Assembly (NCBI GenBank): GCA_027483895.1
Contig: JAIXTP010000032.1
Location: 1 to 64,000 of the forward strand
Origin: Hyphomicrobiales bacterium
GTDB taxonomy: Bacteria > Pseudomonadota > Alphaproteobacteria > Rhizobiales > Beijerinckiaceae
DNA length: 64,000 nucleotides
Direction: 5' to 3'
Numbering within the stretch: the stretch's first letter is position 1; every line of letters begins with the position of its first letter. The notes beneath the pieces are model-generated. The model saw only the letters and a list, made by a program, of their open reading frames with translations. It was not told where the DNA came from and ran no database searches. Below are positions 59,835 to 64,000 of this stretch, piece by piece. Position numbers and translations under genes: made by a program.

Positions 59835-61256
59835 TCAGGCCTGCAGGTCGGACAGCAGGCGGGCGATGCCGATGGTCGTAAGGTCGGCGCCCTCGGCACC
59901 GACGATCTGGACGCCGACCGGCAGCCCTTCAGCCGTGCGGCCCGCGGGTGCGACCGTGGCCGGACAATGCGCGACGGTCGCATGCGCGGCCCAATGCATG
60001 AGATCGAAATAGGGCCGCTCGCGACCGTTCACGACGATGCGGCGGGCCTGGACATCCTGCGTCGCATCATGCGGAAGCGCGACGACCGGGGCGGCCGGCA
60101 TCAGAACGGCGTCGAAATCGACAAAGAAGGCGGCCCAAGCGCGTTTGAGCGCGCGGCGGCGCTCCTGCAGGCCGGCCCATGTCGCGGCATCGAGCCGGGC
60201 CGCGCGCGTCTGCAGCGCGCGGTGGGACCGGTCGTCGGGGGCATAGGTCGCGGCCTCTTCCGCCAGACGGTCGCGGACCGTCTTGGGCAGGCCCGCCGCG
60301 ATCATCGCGTGCTGGAGCAGGGCGAAGACCTCGAAGCTTTCGGCGAAGGAGAAGGCGGGGCGCGCGCGATCGTGGACCACGGCGCCCGCCGCGGCCAGCC
60401 GCTCCGCCGCGGCTTCGACCCCTTGGCGGATTTCGGTCGCGACCTCCGCGCCGGGTTCGTCCGACCAGAGCGCGAGGCGGAGCCCGCGGGGCGCATCGGC
60501 CCGGGCGGGGGCGAAAGCGGGTGCGGGGGCGGACGGATCGGCGGGGCCCGCCATGACGCGGAGCAGGGGTTCGAGATCCTGCGCCGCGCGCGCCAGAGGG
60601 CCGGCGACGACGAGATCGGCATCGACGGCGGTGCCGGGCGCGGGAGGCACGTGGCCGCGGGTGGACACGCGGCCCCAGCTCGGCTTGTGGCCGAAAAGGC
60701 CGCAGCAATGCGCGGGCCAGCGGATCGAGCCGCCGAGATCGGAGCCCAGTTCGAATGCGCTCATGCCCACGAGCGTCGCCGCCGCCGCACCGCCCGAAGA
60801 TCCGCCCGGCGAGCGGGCGTGATCGAGCGGATGCAGAGTGCGGCCGTAGACGGGGTTCTCCGTCCGGAAGTCGCCGGAGAAGGTGGGGACGTTGCTCTTG
60901 CCGAAGATGACGGCGCCCGCGGCGCGCAGCCGGGCGACGACGGGGGCGTCGGTCTCCGGTACGCGGTCGCGATAGGCAGGCGCGCCCGCGGTCGAGACCA
61001 GACCCGCCACGTCGAACGCGTCCTTGATCGTGATCGGCAGCCCTTCGAGCGGCCGCGCCTCGCCCGCCGCACGGCGCCGGTCGGATGCGTCGGCGGCGGC
61101 GCGGGCGGCCGTGCCGTCCTGCGCGACGACCGCGTTCAGGACGGGATTTTCGGCATCGACGCGGGCGAGAGCGGCTTCGAGGAGTTCGCGGGCGGAAAGG
61201 GCGCGGCGGTCCAGCAGAGCGAGCTGGTCCACGGCCGGAAGGGTGAGGACGTCCAT
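59835..61256 (-). CDS. Amidase-signature-family hydrolase
   Basis: The protein has 473 residues. The Ser-cisSer-Lys triad is visible: Lys in LPITIKDAFDVAG (near 76), cis-Ser in RSPGGSSGGAAAA (near 152) and the nucleophile Ser in ELGSDLGGSIRWPAHCCGLFGHKPS (near 175). It would hydrolyse an amide such as an aryl amide or a carbamoyl compound. The C-terminal part (HWAAHATVAHCPATVAPAG) matches amidase folds. No subunits of GatCAB are nearby, so a metabolic amidase is likelier than tRNA amidotransferase. Substrate unknown. Confidence 0.92.
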   Translation of the reverse strand: MDVLTLPAVDQLALLDRRALSARELLEAALARVDAENPVLNAVVAQDGTAARAAADASDRRRAAGEARPLEGLPITIKDAFDVAGLVSTAGAPAYRDRVPETDAPVVARLRAAGAVIFGKSNVPTFSGDFRTENPVYGRTLHPLDHARSPGGSSGGAAAATLVGMSAFELGSDLGGSIRWPAHCCGLFGHKPSWGRVSTRGHVPPAPGTAVDADLVVAGPLARAAQDLEPLLRVMAGPADPSAPAPAFAPARADAPRGLRLALWSDEPGAEVATEIRQGVEAAAERLAAAGAVVHDRARPAFSFAESFEVFALLQHAMIAAGLPKTVRDRLAEEAATYAPDDRSHRALQTRAARLDAATWAGLQERRRALKRAWAAFFVDFDAVLMPAAPVVALPHDATQDVQARRIVVNGRERPYFDLMHWAAHATVAHCPATVAPAGRTAEGLPVGVQIVGAEGADLTTIGIARLLSDLQA

Positions 61257-61305
61257 GCGGTGAGCGTGAGTTCGCCGGGCCTGAAAATCAACCCGCGCGG
61301 CGGCC

Positions 61306-62214
61306 TCAGGGCCCCCGGAACACCGCGTCGAGCGAGGGCGGCCCGTCCGTGCGCACCAGCCCGCGGGCGGCGAGATCCTCGAGATGGGCGAAGACCGAGA
61401 GGCCCGCCGCGCCCTTCAGACCCGGGGCGAGGCCCTGATAGATCGCCTCCACGATGGCGGGCACGGTGCCCTCCCCCGCCAGCACGCGGTCCAGGATCGA
61501 GGCCTCGCGCTGGCGGCGATGGTGGAGGAGCGCACGGACGAAGCGGGCGGGCTCGCGGACGGGGCCGCCATGGCCGGGCCAATAGACCGTTTCCTCGCGC
61601 TTCATGAGCTTCTGCAGGGACACCATATAGGCGCCCATCGAGCCGTCGGGCGGCGCGACGATGGAGGTGGACCAGGCCATCACATGGTCGCCGGAGAAGA
61701 TCGCGTTTTCCTCGCGCAGCGCGAAGACGAGATGGTTCATCGTATGGCCGGGCGTCTCCAACGCTTCGAGGGTGAAGCCGGGGCCGCCGATCACGTCGCC
61801 CTCGCGCATCTCCGCCTCGGGGCGGTAATCGCGGTTGCTGCTCGCATCGAGCAGATTGCTTTCGGCGAGCGCGAGCGGACGCGCGGCGCGATGGACGCCG
61901 CAGCCGACGATCTCGGCGCCGGTCGCCTCCTTCAGCGCCGCGACCGCATCGGCATGGTCGCGATGGGTATGAGTGAGCACGATGCGCTCGACGGTCTCGC
62001 CCCGCAGCGCATCGAGAAGGGTCGCGACATGGGCCGGATCGCCCGGGCCGGGATCGAGCACGGTGACGCGGCCCGAGCCGAGCACATAGGTGCAGGTGCC
62101 GGTGAAGGTGAAGGGACCGCCGTTGCCCGCGACGAGGCGGCGGACCAGCGGCGTGAGCCGTTCGAGGCGCCCCGGCTCGGGAGCGTCACGATCGAAAGGA
62201 ACCTCGTCGGTCAT
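61306..62214 (-). CDS. MBL-fold metallo-hydrolase (LACTB2/GloB-like)
   Basis: The protein has 302 residues. The metal-binding THTHRDHAD (near residue 85) is followed by TPGHTMNHL, SGDHVMAW and a late His in YWPGHGGPV. A C-terminal winged-helix part (ILDRVLAGEGTVPAIVEAIYQGL, VFAHLEDLAARGLV) is typical of LACTB2-type proteins. It may act on nucleic acid or thioesters; the substrate is not predictable. It follows the amidase gene on the same strand but 49 bp apart (transcribed first). Confidence 0.9.
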   Translation of the reverse strand: MTDEVPFDRDAPEPGRLERLTPLVRRLVAGNGGPFTFTGTCTYVLGSGRVTVLDPGPGDPAHVATLLDALRGETVERIVLTHTHRDHADAVAALKEATGAEIVGCGVHRAARPLALAESNLLDASSNRDYRPEAEMREGDVIGGPGFTLEALETPGHTMNHLVFALREENAIFSGDHVMAWSTSIVAPPDGSMGAYMVSLQKLMKREETVYWPGHGGPVREPARFVRALLHHRRQREASILDRVLAGEGTVPAIVEAIYQGLAPGLKGAAGLSVFAHLEDLAARGLVRTDGPPSLDAVFRGP

Positions 62215-62353
62215 CGGTGCCTCGCAAGCGGTTTTCGACTTGTTTCCGAGCGCTCGCTGACCGCATCACCGTTGCGCTTTCGGTGCGAGCGTGTAGGGTC
62301 CGGCACGAAGAATAGCCAGCGCGAAAGCGCTTTCTGCCTTTTTGAGGTGTTTC

Positions 62354-62929
62354 ATGGCCGTTTACCCGCTCGCCCGCACTCTGTGGCCGTCCCGCGGCCG
62401 AATCGATTCCGCCGCCAAGTCGGTGCTGCTCGCGCTTGCCGGCACGGCGCTGCTGACGCTCTCGGCCAAGGTGCAGGTTCCCTTCTACCCGGTCCCGATG
62501 ACCATGCAGAGCATGGTCGTGCTGATGATCGGCGCGGTCTACGGCGCGCGCCTCGGCGCGGCCACGCTCGGCCTCTACCTCCTGCAGGGCGCGATGGGCC
62601 TGCCGGTCTTCGCCTCCGGCGCGGGCCTCGCCTACATGACCGGCCCGACCGGCGGCTATCTCGCGGGCTTCCTCGCCGCGGCCTTCGTGACGGGCGCGCT
62701 CGTCGAGCGCGGCTTCGGCCGTTCGCTGACGGGGCTCTTCGGCGTGATGGCGCTGGGCCATGTCGTTCTCTTCGCCTTCGGCTATGCGTGGCTGGCCTCG
62801 CTGGTCGGCGCCGAGAAGGCGTGGATCGCGGGCGTCGCGCCGTTCTGGGCCGCCACGCTGCTGAAGACCGGTCTCGGTGCCGCCGCGATGCGCGGCCTCC
62901 TCACGGTCACGGCCCGCCGCGAAGGCTGA
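62354..62929 (+). CDS. bioY: BioY biotin transporter S-component
   Basis: The protein has 191 residues with six hydrophobic segments. The family motif SAKVQVPFYPVPMTMQSMVVLMIGA follows TM1, and LQGAMGLPVFASGAGLAYMTGPTGGYL-type glycine-rich sequence is present. BioY takes up biotin, alone or with the ECF energising module. The ATG at 62354 has GAGG upstream; the frame opens at TTG 62342. No BioM/BioN genes are nearby. Confidence 0.93.
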   Translation: MAVYPLARTLWPSRGRIDSAAKSVLLALAGTALLTLSAKVQVPFYPVPMTMQSMVVLMIGAVYGARLGAATLGLYLLQGAMGLPVFASGAGLAYMTGPTGGYLAGFLAAAFVTGALVERGFGRSLTGLFGVMALGHVVLFAFGYAWLASLVGAEKAWIAGVAPFWAATLLKTGLGAAAMRGLLTVTARREG

Positions 62930-62953
62930 CCCTTCCTTCACTGTCGAACTCTC

Positions 62954-62984
62954 GAAGGCCGCGCCCCATGCGCGGCCTTCCGCG
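62954..62984 (+). terminator. Hairpin after bioY
   Basis: GAAGGCCGCG and CGCGGCCTTC form a perfect 10-bp stem with a 7-base loop, followed by a weak CGCGTTTC tail, 25 bp past the bioY stop. Confidence 0.5.
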
Positions 62985-62994
62985 TTTCGGGATC

Positions 62995-63020
62995 GGAACT
63001 TCGCAGGACGGGGACGGGTT
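62995..63020 (+). promoter_or_regulatory. Possible EcfG-type promoter
   Basis: GGAAC (62995-62999) is followed after 18 bases by GTT (63018-63020), but the usual C before GTT is G. It sits 22 bp upstream of the small gene at 63042. It is weaker than the other sites. Confidence 0.45.
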
Positions 63021-63041
63021 TCCTGACGACAGGAGGCCCCG

Positions 63042-63254
63042 ATGACCGATACGAACAAACCGGAGCGGTTGCACGACCGCGCCGAACCGGCACGGCGCCC
63101 GGGACAACCCGGCGCGGCGGACGAAAAGGGCGAGCGGACGGTGGTGGATCCCAATCCCGGCCGGCGCCGCGACCCCGGAGGGCACGGGCTCGGCCTCGAC
63201 GGCGACCCGCCCGGCGGACCGCGCGAACCCGAACCCGGCGAGCGCCGTCCATGA
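63042..63254 (+). CDS. Small hydrophilic disordered protein
   Basis: The protein has 70 residues, almost all charged, Pro or Gly (RLHDRAEPARRPGQPGAADE..., PGGPREPEPGERRP). No fold is expected. Its stop overlaps the start of the next gene by 4 bp (ATGA). A possible EcfG promoter is upstream. Such hydrophilic proteins are often stress-induced, but this is only a guess. Confidence 0.5.
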   Translation: MTDTNKPERLHDRAEPARRPGQPGAADEKGERTVVDPNPGRRRDPGGHGLGLDGDPPGGPREPEPGERRP

Positions 63255-63589
63255 GCAATCCCGGCGAACCTGCGGACGAAGCGCGCCGCGCTGCGACGGG
63301 CACGACCTCCGGCCTGCGCAAGGACATCGATGCCGGAGCGACCGGCGACAAGGTGAATGCCGTGGACCCGGCCGCCGCCCCGCTCGGGACGGACGAGGAA
63401 GCGGCGGGAAAGCCGCTCGAAGCCGAGGTGATCGCCTTTGCCGAGCAGCGGGAGCGGCGGCGGAAGATCGGCACCGACCCGAACCGCACCCGCGCGGGCG
63501 GCATGGAACACGGCGGAAGCCGCGCCTGGGTCATCGCGATCGTGCTGATGATCGCGGTCCTCGCGGTGTTGTTCCTGCTGATGCGCTGA
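63251..63589 (+). CDS. Small tail-anchored membrane protein
   Basis: The protein has 112 residues. About 88 soluble, charged residues precede a C-terminal TM (AWVIAIVLMIAVLAVLFLLMR). It is coupled to the preceding gene by a 4-bp overlap. I do not recognise the family. Possibly under stress control through the upstream promoter. Confidence 0.55.
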   Translation: MSNPGEPADEARRAATGTTSGLRKDIDAGATGDKVNAVDPAAAPLGTDEEAAGKPLEAEVIAFAEQRERRRKIGTDPNRTRAGGMEHGGSRAWVIAIVLMIAVLAVLFLLMR

Positions 63590-64000
63590 TCAGGGACGAC
63601 CGGACCGCAGATCGAGGACGGCCATGCCGCCCGGTCCGGGGTCGACCGCAAGAGCGATTCCCGCCTGAGCCGCGATCTTCTGCACGAGGAGGAGGCCCAA
63701 GCCCTTCTCCTCCCCTTTCGGAATGCCGGGGCCGTCGTCGGACAGCACGATGCGCCGAACGCCGCCGTCGCATGCGAGCGCGATGCGCAGCCGGCGGACG
63801 CGGCCGTGCAGGACGGCGTTCGACACGAGTTCGGACATGATGACGCCCACCGCGGTACCGAGCGCGATGTCGACCTCGCAATCGTCGCCTTCGAGATCGA
63901 GCCGCACGCCTTCGGCCCGGTAAAGGCGGAAGAGGCCCGTGCAGACGCGACCGAGGAAGGGGGAGAGCGCGATGGAGGAGACGTCATCGTCGTCATGCAG
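63590..64000 (-). CDS. Sensor histidine kinase, HWE/HisKA_2 type (C-terminal part, cut by window edge)
   Basis: The minus frame runs from beyond 64000 to the stop at 63590 and gives at least 136 residues. It has the ATPase motifs VIMSELVSNAVLHG (N box), VLSDDGPGIPKGEEKGLGLLLVQKI (G1/G2-like) and GMAVLDLRS at the end. The upstream LSPFLGRVCTGLFRLYRAEGV resembles the region between the His box and N box of HWE/HisKA_2 kinases. The His box and any sensor domain are outside the window. Such kinases commonly feed PhyR; this one lies 11 kb from phyR. Confidence 0.85.
   Translation of the reverse strand: MHDDDDVSSIALSPFLGRVCTGLFRLYRAEGVRLDLEGDDCEVDIALGTAVGVIMSELVSNAVLHGRVRRLRIALACDGGVRRIVLSDDGPGIPKGEEKGLGLLLVQKIAAQAGIALAVDPGPGGMAVLDLRSGRP

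Overview
The window is GC-rich DNA (estimated by eye at well above 65 percent) from an alphaproteobacterium, most likely a member of the Hyphomicrobiales. The evidence is a complete PhyR-NepR-EcfG general stress locus with EcfG-type promoters, a SciP-type CtrA inhibitor, a full CtrA box (TTAA-N7-TTAA), an HWE/HisKA_2-type kinase at the right edge, and a rhizobium-like exopolysaccharide (EPS) gene set. Genus cannot be decided from the sequence.

Layout. 1-15100: EPS region. A cut cysD (ATP sulfurylase), cysQ and a sulfotransferase imply sulfation. They are followed by an ExoY-like sugar-phosphate transferase, a Wza/ExoF-like export lipoprotein, a GH16 glycanase, two GT2 glycosyltransferases, an ExoQ/Wzy-like polymerase, a WecG/TagA-like transferase, a Wzx flippase, a methyltransferase, a Wzz/BY-kinase and sciP. 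15371-19666: a regulatory island with an OmpR-type regulator, two paralogous winged-helix proteins, a hybrid histidine kinase and an Hpt protein. 19848-28964: general genes, namely an alpha/beta hydrolase, two small orphans, puuD and hiuH (urate degradation), two GNATs, a DUF4424-like protein, tRNA-Gln, tRNA-Pro, an arsR-acr3-arsC operon and a DapA-family enzyme.

29126-50514: secretion and surface region. It holds a 939-residue protein made of about 111 octapeptides, a GH16 enzyme with RTX repeats, and a full type I secretion system (ABC, HlyD, TolC). With these are a MotA-like/MotB-like pair, a PilZ-like protein and a 2618-residue RTX protein. The set resembles Salmonella SPI-4 (sii).

50754-55064: general stress response. 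It has ecfG, nepR and phyR plus small stress-type membrane proteins, several with EcfG-type promoters, and one such promoter drives an apparent small RNA. 55065-64000: AI-2E-type transporter, a GT-C-like membrane protein, a coiled-coil protein, an amidase, an MBL hydrolase, bioY, two small proteins and the end of a sensor kinase.

How it works together. A 13-bp palindrome, TTACG-N3-CGTAA, occurs in six promoter regions: sulfation genes, sulfotransferase/exoY, the export lipoprotein, wecG/GT2, the regulatory island and the RTX-GH16 enzyme. This suggests one regulator joins EPS synthesis, EPS modification and EPS-cleaving enzymes. The secretion system probably exports the giant RTX protein and perhaps the RTX-GH16 enzyme, with the MotAB-like pair supplying ion-motive energy or gating. 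All functions are inferred from motifs and context; no searches were run.
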